NCBI GenBank assembly: GCA_902616245.1
Contig: CACMSB010000002.1
Location: 186,001-250,000, forward strand
Length of the DNA stretch: 64,000 nt
Reading direction: 5' to 3'
Source: an uncultured Pelagibacteraceae bacterium
Lineage (GTDB): Bacteria > Pseudomonadota > Alphaproteobacteria > Pelagibacterales > Pelagibacteraceae
Of the stretch, positions 29,901 through 39,949 are shown piece after piece. The notes beneath the pieces are model-generated. The model did no database searches. It saw nothing but the letters and a program-made list of their open reading frames with translations, and was not told where the DNA came from. Made by a program: the position numbers and the translations under genes. How positions within the stretch are numbered: position 1 is the first letter of the stretch; every line of letters begins with the position of its first letter.

Positions 29901-30791
29901 ATGAGCAATAATACATACAATTTGCCTACTCTTTCAAATGAGGGTGGTTTAGCCGCATATCTAGCTCAGATAAAAAAATTCCCTATGCTTGATGCAGAGG
30001 AAGAATACATGCTTGCTAAAAACTGGCAAACTACAGGAAATGTAAAATCAGCTGAAAAACTTGTTACAAGTCATCTAAGACTAGTTGCCAAAATAGCAAT
30101 GGGTTACAAAGGTTATGGTTTGCCTCTTAATGAAATGATTTCAGAAGGTAACGTAGGTTTAATGCAAGCTGTTAAAAAATTTGAACCAGAAAAAGGTTTT
30201 AGACTTGCAACTTATGCAATGTGGTGGATTAAAGCTTCTATTCAAGAATATATTCTGAGATCGTGGAGCTTAGTAAAAATTGGAACTACAACAGCTCAGA
30301 AAAAGCTTTTTTTCAACTTAAAAAAGTTAAAAAATCAAATTGCACCTAGAACTGAGGGTGACTTACGTGATGAACACGTAAAAGATATAGCGAACAGATT
30401 AGATGTTAGTGAGCAAGAAGTTGTGTCTATGAATAGAAGGCTTTCTGGAAAAGAGCAATCTTTAAATGCACCAATTGGAGAAGACGGGGATGAATGGCAA
30501 GATTGGGTTGTGGACAATGATATGGATCAAGAACTTAAATTTGCCCAAAATGAAGAAATGGAGCAACGAAAAGACCTCCTTCAAGATTCTATTAAAATTT
30601 TAAATGAAAGAGAAAAAGAAATCCTTTACTCAAGAAGATTAACAGATGATCCAATAACTTTAGAAGATTTAAGTAAAAAATTCAAAATAAGTAGAGAAAG
30701 AATAAGACAAATTGAAAATAAAGCATTTGAAAAACTTCAAAAACATATGCTTAACTCTGCTAAATCAAAAAATCTATTACCTGCAAATTAA
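29901..30791 (+). CDS. rpoH: RNA polymerase sigma-32 (heat-shock) factor
   Basis: Alternative sigma factor for heat-shock genes. Sigma-70 region 2 (SHLRLVAKIAMGYKGYGLP to FRLATYAMWWIKASIQEY, residues 57-118) and region 4 (ITLEDLSKKFKISRERIRQIE) are intact, and the RpoH box QKKLFFNL (133-140), diagnostic of sigma-32, is present. 296 residues. RpoH is a substrate of FtsH in other proteobacteria, and ftsH and hflKC are in this window. It ends 12 bases from convergent purA. Confidence 0.96.
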   Translation: MSNNTYNLPTLSNEGGLAAYLAQIKKFPMLDAEEEYMLAKNWQTTGNVKSAEKLVTSHLRLVAKIAMGYKGYGLPLNEMISEGNVGLMQAVKKFEPEKGFRLATYAMWWIKASIQEYILRSWSLVKIGTTTAQKKLFFNLKKLKNQIAPRTEGDLRDEHVKDIANRLDVSEQEVVSMNRRLSGKEQSLNAPIGEDGDEWQDWVVDNDMDQELKFAQNEEMEQRKDLLQDSIKILNEREKEILYSRRLTDDPITLEDLSKKFKISRERIRQIENKAFEKLQKHMLNSAKSKNLLPAN

Positions 30792-30803
30792 CACTGCTAT
30801 TTT

Positions 30804-32096
30804 TTAATATTTAAACGGATCTACTAAAAGAATAGTATCTTTTCTTTCTGGGCTTGTTGAAATACTGGATATTTTTGTTTCAATGAACTCTTCAATAGCT
30901 TTTACATAAATTTTTGCATTATTAGGTAAATCATCAAATTTTTTTATACCTTGAGTTTTAGATTTCCAACCATCAAGTTTTTTATAAACTGGTCTAACAT
31001 TTAATTGATCTTCAACGGCTGCAGGAAAATAGTCTATTTTTTTTCCGTTTAACTCATAAGCTACACAAAAATTTATTTCGTTAAGTTCATCTAATACATC
31101 TAATTTTGTTAATGCTATACCATCAATGCCTGAAATTTTTATTGTTTGTCTCACTAAAACTCCATCAAACCATCCACATCTCCTTTTTCTACTTGTAACA
31201 GTTCCAAATTCATGTCCCTTCTCACCTAAATGGTTACCAATATCATCCGTAAGTTCTGTTGGAAAAGGTCCTTCACCTACCCTTGTTGTGTATGCTTTTG
31301 TAATTCCTAATACATAATTTATTGAATTTGGACCACATCCAGATCCGGTTGCTGCTGAAGCTGCTACTGTATTTGATGAAGTTACATATGGATATGTTCC
31401 ATGATCGACATCAAGTAATATTCCTTGAGCTCCCTCAAATAATATTTTTTTATTTTCTGATTTAAATTGATCTATTTTTCTCCAAACAGGTGCTGAATAT
31501 TTTAAAATATTTGGAGCTATTTTTAATAAGTCCTCAACCAGTTTATCTTTTTCATATATTTGCTTACCTAAACCTTTTCTAATAGCATTATGATGTTCAA
31601 GCACTAATGTTAATCGATTTTCAAGATTTTGTTTTGATGCAAGATCCATTACTCTTATAGATCTTCTTCCTACTTTGTCTTCATAAGCTGGACCAATTCC
31701 TCTTCTTGTAGTTCCAATTTTTGATTTACCAGCAGCGTCTTCCCTTATTTCATCCATCTCTCTATGAAATGGTAAAATTAATGTAGCAGCTTCTGATAAT
31801 ATCAGATTGTTTTCATTAATTTCTACACCTTTAGATTTAGCTTCTTCGATTTCGTCTAGAAGCGCCCAAGGATCAACGACAACTCCATTTCCTATAATAG
31901 AAATTTTATTTTTTCTTACAATTCCAGAGGGCAATAATCTTAATTTATAAGTAACACCTTCTATGACCAGGGTATGACCAGCATTATGTCCTCCTTGGAA
32001 TCTTATAACAACGTCCGCTTCGCTGGATAACCAATCAACTATTTTACCTTTGCCCTCATCTCCCCATTGCGATCCAACTACTACTACATTATTCAT
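30804..32096 (-). CDS. purA: Adenylosuccinate synthetase
   Basis: GTP-dependent first step from IMP to AMP. P-loop [11 protein letters not shown] at residues 8-18, GGHNAGHT near 36, [15 protein letters not shown] near 127, [22 protein letters not shown] near 220 and the [11 protein letters not shown] segment near 298 are all present; 430 residues, full length. Last gene of a run from ybgF; its ATG overlaps the thiD stop codon by four bases. Confidence 0.97.
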   Translation of the reverse strand: MNNVVVVGSQWGDEGKGKIVDWLSSEADVVIRFQGGHNAGHTLVIEGVTYKLRLLPSGIVRKNKISIIGNGVVVDPWALLDEIEEAKSKGVEINENNLILSEAATLILPFHREMDEIREDAAGKSKIGTTRRGIGPAYEDKVGRRSIRVMDLASKQNLENRLTLVLEHHNAIRKGLGKQIYEKDKLVEDLLKIAPNILKYSAPVWRKIDQFKSENKKILFEGAQGILLDVDHGTYPYVTSSNTVAASAATGSGCGPNSINYVLGITKAYTTRVGEGPFPTELTDDIGNHLGEKGHEFGTVTSRKRRCGWFDGVLVRQTIKISGIDGIALTKLDVLDELNEINFCVAYELNGKKIDYFPAAVEDQLNVRPVYKKLDGWKSKTQGIKKFDDLPNNAKIYVKAIEEFIETKISSISTSPERKDTILLVDPFKY

Positions 32097-32905
32097 CTAA
32101 ATTTCTTTTCTATATTAAAACTATTTAAATGGTTAACTGGTCCATTTCCTTTACCGAAGTTTGGACTTGTACTAATAGCATTGTTTACATATCTAATACC
32201 TAATTCACAAGATTTCTTTAGAGTTTTTCCACATCCATAATATGTTGCAATTGCACTTGATAACGTGCATCCAGTTCCATGAGTATTTTTTGTTTTAATT
32301 TTTTTATTTGTAAATATTACAGTTTCTTTTTTATTTACGAAAATATCTTTCAAAGTTTTAGAACTTAAATGGCCACCTTTGATTAAAACATTCTTTGCAC
32401 CTAAATCTAATAATATTTGAGCAGCATTTTTCATATCCAAAATAGATTTAATCTTCATCTCAGTTAGTATTTCTGCCTCAGGAAGATTAGGTGTTATTAA
32501 ATCAACTTTTTTAATTAGTTTTTTTTTCAAGACTAAAATAGCTTTATTATCGATAAGTTTAGCTCCACCTTTGGCTATCATAACAGGATCTAATATTATT
32601 TTTTTTAAATTTGATTTTTTTATTGATTTTAATACTGAATTTATAACTTTAGTAGAATGCAACATTCCTATCTTAACTGAGTCTGGTTTAATATCTTTTG
32701 ACGTAAATTCAATTTGATTAGAAATTTCTTTACTATTTATTGGAATTATAGACTTAACACCTTTAGTATTCTGAGCTGTAACCGCTGTTATTGCAGTCAT
32801 AGCGTAAGAACCAAGAGAAGTTACTGATTTAATGTCTGCTTGAATGCCTGCTCCTCCTGATGAGTCTGATCCTGCAATAATTAATATTTTAGATTTAATT
32901 TTCAA
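32093..32905 (-). CDS. thiD: Hydroxymethylpyrimidine (phosphate) kinase
   Basis: Phosphorylates HMP and HMP-phosphate to the pyrophosphate used for thiamine. Ribokinase fold: [17 protein letters not shown] at residues 11-27, [26 protein letters not shown] near 122, [10 protein letters not shown] near 138 and [15 protein letters not shown] with the catalytic GTGC near 205. 270 residues. Sits between glmM (one-base gap) and purA. With thiE at 51936 it gives part of a thiamine pathway; no thiC is seen here. Confidence 0.94.
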   Translation of the reverse strand: MKIKSKILIIAGSDSSGGAGIQADIKSVTSLGSYAMTAITAVTAQNTKGVKSIIPINSKEISNQIEFTSKDIKPDSVKIGMLHSTKVINSVLKSIKKSNLKKIILDPVMIAKGGAKLIDNKAILVLKKKLIKKVDLITPNLPEAEILTEMKIKSILDMKNAAQILLDLGAKNVLIKGGHLSSKTLKDIFVNKKETVIFTNKKIKTKNTHGTGCTLSSAIATYYGCGKTLKKSCELGIRYVNNAISTSPNFGKGNGPVNHLNSFNIEKKFR

Positions 32906-32906
32906 T

Positions 32907-34238
32907 TTATTGAATAGATTTTTTAATTATATTAACACACAATTTATTTAAACTTGAATCTTCTGACTCGCTCATAATTCTTATTTTTTGTTCGGTACCA
33001 GATTTTCTAACTAATATTCTACCTTTATTTTTAATTATTTTATTTGCTTCATTAATTGCTTTTTTACATTTTGGCGAATTAATAATTGATTTATCTTTAA
33101 CTTCTATATTTTCTAATATTTGAGGAGTAGGTTTAAATTTATTAAAAAGTTCACTTGCTTTCTTTCTTTTTCTTAATGAAAATAGTATTTCTAAGGCAAC
33201 CAATAATCCATCTCCCGTGGTTGCAAACTTCCCAAGAATTATATGACCTGATTGTTCTCCACCCAAATTAAATTTATTTATTTTCATTTTTTCTTTTACG
33301 TACCTATCTCCTACATCTGATCTTAAAAATTTAATTCCAATGTTTTTGAAAAAATTTTCTAAGCCATAATTTGACATTAATGTACCAACAACTCCTCCCT
33401 TTAAAATCTTTTTTCTTTTCCATCTCTCACCTAACATTGCAAGAATTTTATCTCCATCGATAATTTTCCCGTTTTCATCACAGATAATTATTCTGTCCGC
33501 ATCACCATCTAGTGAAATGCCTATATGAGCTTTATTTTTTTTTGTCATTTCACAAATTTTACTTGGATATGTAGATCCTGATTTAAGATTTATATTTAAT
33601 CCATTTGGAGAAGTGCCTGTGCTATATACTTTAGCGCCTAGTGATTTAAATAATTCTGGACCAGCTTTATAACCAGCTCCATTAGCACAATCTAAAGCAA
33701 TTTTAATCCTTTTTAAACTAAAAGAAGATGGGAAATTTTGTTTTAATATTTTTATGTAACTTTCATTTGCATCTTCTAATCTTTTAACTCTGCCTAACTT
33801 AATTGGTTTTGAAAGATTTTTAGTTATCTTTGAATCAATTAACTTTTCAATTTTTTTTTCGATTTTATCTGAAAGTTTAAGTCCATCAGGTCCAAATAGC
33901 TTTAATCCATTATCGTGATAAGGATTATGTGATGCGGTAATCATTATACCCATATTTGCTCTCATTTTTTTTGTTAGCATTGCCAAACCATTTGTCGGTA
34001 GCGGTCCTAAGGTATAGATATGCATTCCTGCTGATGCTAATCCAGATACTAACGCTGGTTCAAGAGTGTAACCTGATAATCTAGTATCTTTTGCAATAAT
34101 TGCTGTTTGTTTATTTTTTCTTAAATTTTTGAAATATGTTCCAGCAGCTAAGCCAAATTTGAAAAACATTTCTCCATTTATCTTAGATCCATTAACTTTT
34201 CCTCTAATTCCATCTGTACCAAAATATTTTTTAATCAT
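32907..34238 (-). CDS. glmM: Phosphoglucosamine mutase
   Basis: Converts glucosamine-6-phosphate to glucosamine-1-phosphate for peptidoglycan and LPS precursors. N-terminal FGTDGIRG at residues 6-13, phosphoserine Ser103 in TASHNP, metal-binding DGDADR near 243, the sugar-binding GEQSGH near 325 and phosphate-binding RKSGTEQKIR near 418. 443 residues, normal. It lies two bases after folP; the ftsH-folP-glmM order is conserved in proteobacteria. Confidence 0.96.
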   Translation of the reverse strand: MIKKYFGTDGIRGKVNGSKINGEMFFKFGLAAGTYFKNLRKNKQTAIIAKDTRLSGYTLEPALVSGLASAGMHIYTLGPLPTNGLAMLTKKMRANMGIMITASHNPYHDNGLKLFGPDGLKLSDKIEKKIEKLIDSKITKNLSKPIKLGRVKRLEDANESYIKILKQNFPSSFSLKRIKIALDCANGAGYKAGPELFKSLGAKVYSTGTSPNGLNINLKSGSTYPSKICEMTKKNKAHIGISLDGDADRIIICDENGKIIDGDKILAMLGERWKRKKILKGGVVGTLMSNYGLENFFKNIGIKFLRSDVGDRYVKEKMKINKFNLGGEQSGHIILGKFATTGDGLLVALEILFSLRKRKKASELFNKFKPTPQILENIEVKDKSIINSPKCKKAINEANKIIKNKGRILVRKSGTEQKIRIMSESEDSSLNKLCVNIIKKSIQ

Positions 34239-34240
34239 TA

Positions 34241-35290
34241 TTATTTTTGTAATTCTCTAAAGACTTTAAATGCCTGATTAATTTCTTGTACATCGTGAAC
34301 CCTAAGGATTTGAACTCCTTGAAGATATGCTTGAATGCATGAAGATATGGTTCCACCAATCCTATTTTTAGTATCATTTTCTTTTGAAATATCCTTAATA
34401 AATCTTTTTCTAGACAGGCCCAACATTATAGGAAGACCTAATGAATGAAAAATAGAAATATTCTTTATTAGAGTAATATTATGTTTCAAATTTTTTCCAA
34501 ACCCAATACCAGGGTCTAATATAATATTATTATGTTTAATGCCTTGTTTTCTCAGATATTTTAATTTTGTTTCAAAGTAGTCATAAATATCAAGCAGCAC
34601 ATTTTTATAATTAGGCTTAATTTGCATATTCTTTGGTGTCCCTTGCATATGATGAATAACAAAAGGTTTTTTTGATTTTTTTAAAAAATTTATAGTTTCT
34701 GGGTCATAAGTTAGTCCAGATACATCATTTATAAGATCTATTTTTAATTTAGAAGCTTTTTCCATTACAATACTTTTTCTGGTATCTAATGAAATAAAAC
34801 TTTTTTTATTCTTTAAAATTTTTAAAATTGACTTAATTCTATTCCATTCTCTACCGGGTTGGATATCATTTGCACCTGGCCTTGTGGATTCTCCTCCTAT
34901 ATCAATTATTTTGGCACCACTTAATAATAGGTTATTCGCATGTTTTTTAGCTAAATTATTTTTATTATATTTGCCACCATCTGAAAAACTATCTGGAGTT
35001 AAATTAATTATACCCATTAAAATTGGGATATTGGACAAATTTAATTTTTTAAAAGTTCTCTTTTTTTTTATATTTTTTAAATCTAAATTAACTTTATTTT
35101 TTATATTATTTGGAAGTTTAGCAATATCTTTGAGGTCAATAATTTTGCTTTTTTTTCTCTCTATGATTTCAACTTTATCAAATGAGATATCACTGTTGCC
35201 ATTAAGAGGAATGGATTTTTTTTTTTCAATATATATTTTTGAAACTAATCCGTAATAAAAATTACACGCTCTAGTGTAATATTTATTCAT
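34241..35290 (-). CDS. folP: Dihydropteroate synthase
   Basis: Joins pterin pyrophosphate and p-aminobenzoate to dihydropteroate in folate synthesis. The TIM barrel begins at GIINLTPDSFSDGG (residues 93-106), with DIGGESTRPGA, DVSGL, FVIHHMQGTP and DPGIGFGK following. About 90 residues precede the barrel; a similar N-terminal extension is seen in other alphaproteobacterial FolP proteins, so I regard the long start (ATG 35290) as real. 349 residues. Between ftsH (six-base gap) and glmM. Confidence 0.93.
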   Translation of the reverse strand: MNKYYTRACNFYYGLVSKIYIEKKKSIPLNGNSDISFDKVEIIERKKSKIIDLKDIAKLPNNIKNKVNLDLKNIKKKRTFKKLNLSNIPILMGIINLTPDSFSDGGKYNKNNLAKKHANNLLLSGAKIIDIGGESTRPGANDIQPGREWNRIKSILKILKNKKSFISLDTRKSIVMEKASKLKIDLINDVSGLTYDPETINFLKKSKKPFVIHHMQGTPKNMQIKPNYKNVLLDIYDYFETKLKYLRKQGIKHNNIILDPGIGFGKNLKHNITLIKNISIFHSLGLPIMLGLSRKRFIKDISKENDTKNRIGGTISSCIQAYLQGVQILRVHDVQEINQAFKVFRELQK

Positions 35291-35296
35291 TAGTGC

Positions 35297-37189
35297 TTAG
35301 TGCACTATCTTTGGTTTTAACCCCATTGAACCAAGCGCTGAACTTTGATCATCATCTTCAACTTTTAGATCTTCTTTATTTTTTGGGTATATATTTTTAT
35401 TAATTAAATCCTCAATTTCTGAACCTGTCAAAGTTTCGTAAGTAAGCAAAGCTTTTGCTAATTTGTGAAGATCATCAATTTTTTCAGATAATACTTTTCT
35501 TGCTCTCTCATATCCCATATCTACAAATTTTCTAATTTCACTATCTACTTTTCTAGCAGTTTCCTCCGACATATTTTGCTGTCTTGCAACAGATCTTCCC
35601 AAAAATACTTCCTCTTCATTTTCTCCATAAGCAACTGGTCCCATTTCTTTACTTAATCCAGCTCTCATAACCATAGCCCTAGCTCTTTTAGTTGCCTGTT
35701 CAATATCACTTGATGCTCCTGTAGTTACTTTATCATCTCCAAATATTATTTCTTCAGCTACTCTTCCGCCCATAGCAATAGCCATTTGTGCGTGAAGTTG
35801 TTCTCTAGTTTGAGAAACTTCATCTCTTTCAGGTAATTGCATAACCATTCCTAAAGCTCTTCCTCTAGGTATTATTGTTGCCTTATGTATTGGATAAGCA
35901 GCCTTTTCATTTATTGTTACAATCGCGTGTCCAGCTTCATGGTAAGCAGTTAGTTTTTTCTCCTCTTCTGACATCACCATAGATCTTCTTTCAGATCCCA
36001 TCATTACTTTATCTTTAGCTTCTTCAAATTCTTGATATGTCACAATCCTTTTATTTTTTCTTGCTGCTAGCAATGCAGCTTCATTGACAAGGTTTGCTAA
36101 ATCTGCTCCAGAAAATCCTGGGGTTCCTCTAGCAACTGTTCTTAAATTAACATCAGGAGCCATTGATATTTTCTTTGCGTGAACTTTTAAAATCTTTTCT
36201 CTACCAATTAGATCTGGATTGGAAACGACAACTTGTCTATCAAATCTTCCTGGTCTTAAGAGAGCTGGATCTAACACATCTGGTCTATTAGTAGCAGCAA
36301 TAATAATTACACCTTCATTAGTATCAAAACCATCCATCTCAACTAATAGCTGATTAAGAGTTTGCTCTCTTTCGTCATTTCCACCACCAAGACCTGCTCC
36401 CCTACTTCTTCCTACAGCATCAATCTCGTCTATGAAAATGATACATGGAGAATGTTTTTTACCTTGTTCAAACATATCTCTTACTCTCGAAGCTCCCACG
36501 CCAACAAACATTTCAACGAAATCTGATCCAGAAATCGTAAAGAATGGAACTCCAGCTTCTCCAGCAATTGCTCTTGCTAATAATGTTTTACCTGTGCCCG
36601 GGGGGCCCACTAATAAACATCCCCTAGGTATCTTGCCACCAAGTCTACTGAATTTTCTTGGATCTTTTAAAAATTCAACAACTTCCTCTACTTCCTCTTT
36701 TGCTTCCTCAACACCAGCAACATCATTAAAGGTAACCTTACCTTTTACCTCGTTCATCATTTTAGCTTTTGATCTGCCAAATCCCATAGCGCCACCTTTT
36801 CCACCTTGCATTTGCCTCATGAAAAAAATCCAAACTGCAATTAGTAAAAGCATTGGGAACCATGAAAGTAATATTCCTAATAATGAAGGCATTTTCTCTT
36901 CTAATGGACTAGCTGAGATACTAACACCTTTATCACTTAATTTTTGAATTAGATTCGGGTCTTCAGGAGCATAAGTGGTGAATTGATTTCCATTTGATAA
37001 TACACCCTTTATATTTTTTCCTTGTATCTCAACTTTAACAACTCTTCCATTATCTACTTCAGTCAAAAATTCTGAGAATATAATTTTATTTTTTTGAGAA
37101 ATCGAACCTTGTGGGTTCTTAAACATATTGTATAGACCAATCGTCAAAATTACGATTATACCCCACATTGCTAAGTTTTTAAAATTCAT
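35297..37189 (-). CDS. ftsH: ATP-dependent zinc metalloprotease FtsH
   Basis: Membrane AAA+ protease that degrades unassembled membrane proteins and regulators. Two membrane helices (about residues 5-21 and 103-124) flank a small periplasmic domain. AAA domain: Walker A GPPGTGKT 195-202, Walker [10 protein letters not shown] 250-258, SRH with RPGRFDR near 312. Protease domain: zinc motif HEAGH 417-421. 630 residues, full length. HflK and HflC, its modulators, are encoded at 7959-9921. Confidence 0.98.
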   Translation of the reverse strand: MNFKNLAMWGIIVILTIGLYNMFKNPQGSISQKNKIIFSEFLTEVDNGRVVKVEIQGKNIKGVLSNGNQFTTYAPEDPNLIQKLSDKGVSISASPLEEKMPSLLGILLSWFPMLLLIAVWIFFMRQMQGGKGGAMGFGRSKAKMMNEVKGKVTFNDVAGVEEAKEEVEEVVEFLKDPRKFSRLGGKIPRGCLLVGPPGTGKTLLARAIAGEAGVPFFTISGSDFVEMFVGVGASRVRDMFEQGKKHSPCIIFIDEIDAVGRSRGAGLGGGNDEREQTLNQLLVEMDGFDTNEGVIIIAATNRPDVLDPALLRPGRFDRQVVVSNPDLIGREKILKVHAKKISMAPDVNLRTVARGTPGFSGADLANLVNEAALLAARKNKRIVTYQEFEEAKDKVMMGSERRSMVMSEEEKKLTAYHEAGHAIVTINEKAAYPIHKATIIPRGRALGMVMQLPERDEVSQTREQLHAQMAIAMGGRVAEEIIFGDDKVTTGASSDIEQATKRARAMVMRAGLSKEMGPVAYGENEEEVFLGRSVARQQNMSEETARKVDSEIRKFVDMGYERARKVLSEKIDDLHKLAKALLTYETLTGSEIEDLINKNIYPKNKEDLKVEDDDQSSALGSMGLKPKIVH

Positions 37190-37254
37190 AAAACATTAAA
37201 TTAAGAATTATTATTAAATTAACAAGTGTCATTTTGATCATTTAACAAAAAAAA

Positions 37255-38307
37255 TTATCGATTTTCTTGATAAATAATCACTGAATTGCTGATTTTTTCA
37301 ATAATACATCCAGAAAGTGTCAATTTTACATTTTTGTTTGAAAACCTTAAAGAATCTAGAAGTCCAAGAACCTTTTTACCTCGAGGATAGTTTTTTTTAT
37401 TACTAATTTTTTTAATTACTCGTGTAAAGCTTCTCAGAATAATTTCTTCTGGATTTTTAAAAAATGAATGGTTTAATATTATTTTTTTATCTTTCTCAAA
37501 ATATTTTGAATTTTCAACAACATTTTTCTCTACAAAAAATTCAATTACTTGATTGCTTTTTGATAAATTTTTTAAAGTTAAATAGAATTTATTAAACTTT
37601 AGACCTTCTTTATCTAAATTTATTAAAAGTTTTCTAATTCTACTCCTTAAAAAATTGTCATCATTATTTGTGGGATCATCTATAAAAAATCCAAAAGTTT
37701 TTTTATTTATTTTCATTAGATCTTGTTTTGAGATAGACAGCAATGGTCTAATAACTTTAATGCCATTATAATTTATTACGTTTTTGTCAAAAGAAACAAG
37801 TCCTTTTAAACCAGAGCCCCTCAGAAATCTTATAAAAAAATTTTCAATTAGATCATCTTTATGATGGCCTAATATAAGGTAGTCTATTTTTTGTTTATTG
37901 CACTCTTCAAAAAATAAATCATATCTTAAGTCTCTTGCATAAGACTGTATATTCTTATTAATTTTAACAATTTTTTTTGAGAGAATTTTACAATTAATTT
38001 TAAAGTTTTGTTTAAGTTTATACTTCAAGTTTTTAGCTTCGATTGTAGATTCTTTTCTTAGTTTATGATCTATAATTACAGGGTACAATTTTGTGTGATG
38101 TTTTAAAGCATAGCACTGAGAGAAAAATAAAACAGCTAAACTGTCAGCACCACCAGATACCCCAACCATGATCTTTTTATTGTTCAAATCCAAAGATGCG
38201 AGATTATTAGAAAATAGGCTGTATAATTTTCTTACGTGGGGATCCTTTAATTTTGTTTGATAAAAATTAAGAGTTTTCTTTGTTACACTCAAACTTTTTC
38301 TCTTCAT
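37255..38307 (-). CDS. tilS: tRNA(Ile)-lysidine synthase
   Basis: Adds lysine to C34 of the tRNA-Ile that reads AUA. PP-loop ATP-binding motif SGGADS lies at residues 51-56 counted from ATG 38307; LGHHKDDLIENFFIRFLRGSGLKGL near 145 and the RPLL segment are also typical. About 350 residues. The start is uncertain: an ATG at 38367 adds 20 non-homologous residues and lies deep in ybgF, while ATG 38307 still overlaps ybgF by about 40 bases; a TTG at 38292 would reduce this. I prefer 38307. Confidence 0.9.
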   Translation of the reverse strand: MKRKSLSVTKKTLNFYQTKLKDPHVRKLYSLFSNNLASLDLNNKKIMVGVSGGADSLAVLFFSQCYALKHHTKLYPVIIDHKLRKESTIEAKNLKYKLKQNFKINCKILSKKIVKINKNIQSYARDLRYDLFFEECNKQKIDYLILGHHKDDLIENFFIRFLRGSGLKGLVSFDKNVINYNGIKVIRPLLSISKQDLMKINKKTFGFFIDDPTNNDDNFLRSRIRKLLINLDKEGLKFNKFYLTLKNLSKSNQVIEFFVEKNVVENSKYFEKDKKIILNHSFFKNPEEIILRSFTRVIKKISNKKNYPRGKKVLGLLDSLRFSNKNVKLTLSGCIIEKISNSVIIYQENR

Positions 38308-39271
38308 ATTTAGCTTTTTGAAGAACTGATTGAGTAGCATTTGGATACTGTTTTTTAACACCAGCAATCATTAAGCAACCCTGATCTTTCTCTCCTATTT
38401 GAACTAAAGATACACCAAGCTTCAAAAGGTTAATAGGTGCTTTTTCACTCTTGGGATATTTTTGATAACCTTCTAAATAAGCAGATGCCGCATCAGTGTA
38501 AAGCTGTCTTATTCTAAAAGTCTCTGCATACCAATATTGTGCATTTCCAGAAAGATCATTATCTGGATTTAAATCTACAAATTCTCTAAACGCTCTTTCT
38601 GCCATATTATAATCTCCAACTTTTAAAAAACTTGTTGCAAATTCATATTGCTCTAAAGGCGATGCATCAGGTAAAATTTTTTCCTCATTAATAAAATTTT
38701 CAGTCAAGATAGTATTAGTTGTCTCAACAGATTGAATTACTTGTGTCTCACTAGTGTCTGTCATATCTTTATAAGATATTGTTCCTAAATCTTGAGGTTG
38801 AGATGTGCCTGGCATAATTTTTTTGCTGGCTAGATTTGACTCTGAATTTTCATTTGTAATTTTATTATCTTGATTGTTTTCACTTTTTTGAACAAGGCTA
38901 GAATTGTTTTCTAAATCTTGAAATCTTAATTGGTTATCAGCTTGTGTTTTGGACAGTCTAGACGATAATTTGTCTACTTTAAAATTAATTTCCTCAAATT
39001 TATTAGTCAAATTTTGAAATTGTTTTTCTATCTCAGATAATTTTAACAAATGTCTTGTCAAGGCATCTTCTGTTTCTTTATTTGACAAAGAGGTTTCTTC
39101 TCCAGTTTTTTTCTGAAATGACTCTGAATAAACTGCTCTTTCCAAAGTTCTAAGATCTTTTTGAATAATTTCTAAAATTTCTCTCATATTTAATTCCTCA
39201 GAACCTGCACTAAATGTAATAAAAAAAATAGAAATTATATAAATAAAAATATTAATTAACTTTTTAAACAT
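38267..39271 (-). CDS. ybgF: Tol-Pal system coordinator CpoB/YbgF
   Basis: Periplasmic protein that links the Tol-Pal envelope-constriction machine to peptidoglycan synthesis in other proteobacteria. Signal peptide about residues 1-24, a glutamine/asparagine-rich coiled coil about 55-130, a linker, then TPR-type repeats about 205-330 (EQYEFATSFLKVGDYNMAERAF is the first). 334 residues. It follows pal in order but is separated from it by a strong terminator, so it probably has its own promoter. Confidence 0.9.
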   Translation of the reverse strand: MFKKLINIFIYIISIFFITFSAGSEELNMREILEIIQKDLRTLERAVYSESFQKKTGEETSLSNKETEDALTRHLLKLSEIEKQFQNLTNKFEEINFKVDKLSSRLSKTQADNQLRFQDLENNSSLVQKSENNQDNKITNENSESNLASKKIMPGTSQPQDLGTISYKDMTDTSETQVIQSVETTNTILTENFINEEKILPDASPLEQYEFATSFLKVGDYNMAERAFREFVDLNPDNDLSGNAQYWYAETFRIRQLYTDAASAYLEGYQKYPKSEKAPINLLKLGVSLVQIGEKDQGCLMIAGVKKQYPNATQSVLQKAKYEEKKFECNKENS

Positions 39272-39285
39272 TAAATTATTCTTTA

Positions 39286-39291
39286 ATTATA
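39286..39291 (-). promoter_or_regulatory. Candidate -10 box for ybgF
   Basis: A perfect TATAAT on the minus strand, 14 bases upstream of the ybgF ATG, just after the pal terminator's U-tract. No good -35 hexamer at 17 bases is visible, because that position falls in the terminator stem. A new promoter is needed here if the terminator is efficient; the exact match supports it, though A+T-rich DNA yields such hexamers by chance. Confidence 0.3.
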
Positions 39292-39299
39292 ATGATGGC

Positions 39300-39343
39300 A
39301 AAAAAAAGACCCTTAAATTATTTATAATAATTTCAGGGTCTTT
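39300..39343 (-). terminator. Intrinsic terminator after pal
   Basis: On the minus strand AAAGACCCT pairs with AGGGTCTTT (plus-strand arms 39305-39313 and 39335-39343); inside, AAATTATT pairs with AATAATTT around a three-base loop, with one G/A mismatch between the two stems. A run of eight U follows the stem (plus-strand A 39300-39307, partly in the stem). This is the clearest intrinsic terminator in the window and ends the tol-pal transcript. Confidence 0.85.
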
Positions 39344-39361
39344 AAAATATTTAAAATAGGT

Positions 39362-39850
39362 TTAATTAGCTTTTACAGTTACAGATCTTCTATTCTTAGA
39401 CCAAGAAAGCGGATTTGATCCTGAATCAACGGGTCTTTCTTTTCCATAACTTATTACTGAAATTCTATCAGCAGATATTCCATACGTGATCAGATAATCT
39501 TTGGCAGCATTTGCTCTTCTTTCACCTAATGCCAAGTTGTATTCTCTTGTTCCTCTTTCATCGGCATGGCCTTCGACTACAACGTTGATGCTAGAATTCT
39601 CTCTTAACCAATTTGCTTGTTTTCTTAACGTGTCTCTTGATTTAGTTGTTAAAATAGACTCGTTTGTCGCAAAAAATACTCTGTCCGGAACACCGTCTGC
39701 TAAATATTTAACTGTATCAGTTCCTGTGTAAACGTCACCTTGCATTTGACCCTCTACTGTCGTGGTGGTTTTTTTCGTAGCACAAGCAGATACGATTAAA
39801 CTTAATAATATAACTAGAAAAGTATTTCTAAATGATTTCTTAAAATTCAT
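39362..39850 (-). CDS. pal: Peptidoglycan-associated lipoprotein Pal
   Basis: Outer-membrane lipoprotein that binds peptidoglycan and the Tol proteins. The signal peptide ends in lipobox VSAC with the lipidated Cys23; the OmpA-like domain (about 50-160) contains the peptidoglycan-binding VEGHADERGTREYNLALGERRA. 162 residues. An AGGAG-like ribosome-binding site precedes the ATG by a few bases. It lies 99 bases after tolB; that gap shows no clear terminator. A strong terminator follows pal. Confidence 0.97.
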   Translation of the reverse strand: MNFKKSFRNTFLVILLSLIVSACATKKTTTTVEGQMQGDVYTGTDTVKYLADGVPDRVFFATNESILTTKSRDTLRKQANWLRENSSINVVVEGHADERGTREYNLALGERRANAAKDYLITYGISADRISVISYGKERPVDSGSNPLSWSKNRRSVTVKAN

Positions 39851-39949
39851 TAATGCTCCTTAATAATTTATTAAAACTTTTTCACAACTAATTAGATGTT
39901 TCAAGCATAAAAATCAACTTAATTTATATTAAAAATTAATAAAAAAGCC

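Noticed and set aside
34884..35255. 123-codon plus-strand open frame inside folP
   Set aside because: Hydrophobic antisense shadow of lysine-rich folP; A/T codons give phenylalanine and isoleucine runs by chance.
36432..36947. 171-codon plus-strand open frame antisense to ftsH
   Set aside because: Lies wholly inside ftsH, has no recognisable domain, and its composition mirrors the antisense of a conserved gene.
39851..39949. Terminator or small gene between tolB and pal
   Set aside because: Only A+T-rich sequence with a good ribosome-binding site for pal; no stable stem or open frame of note.
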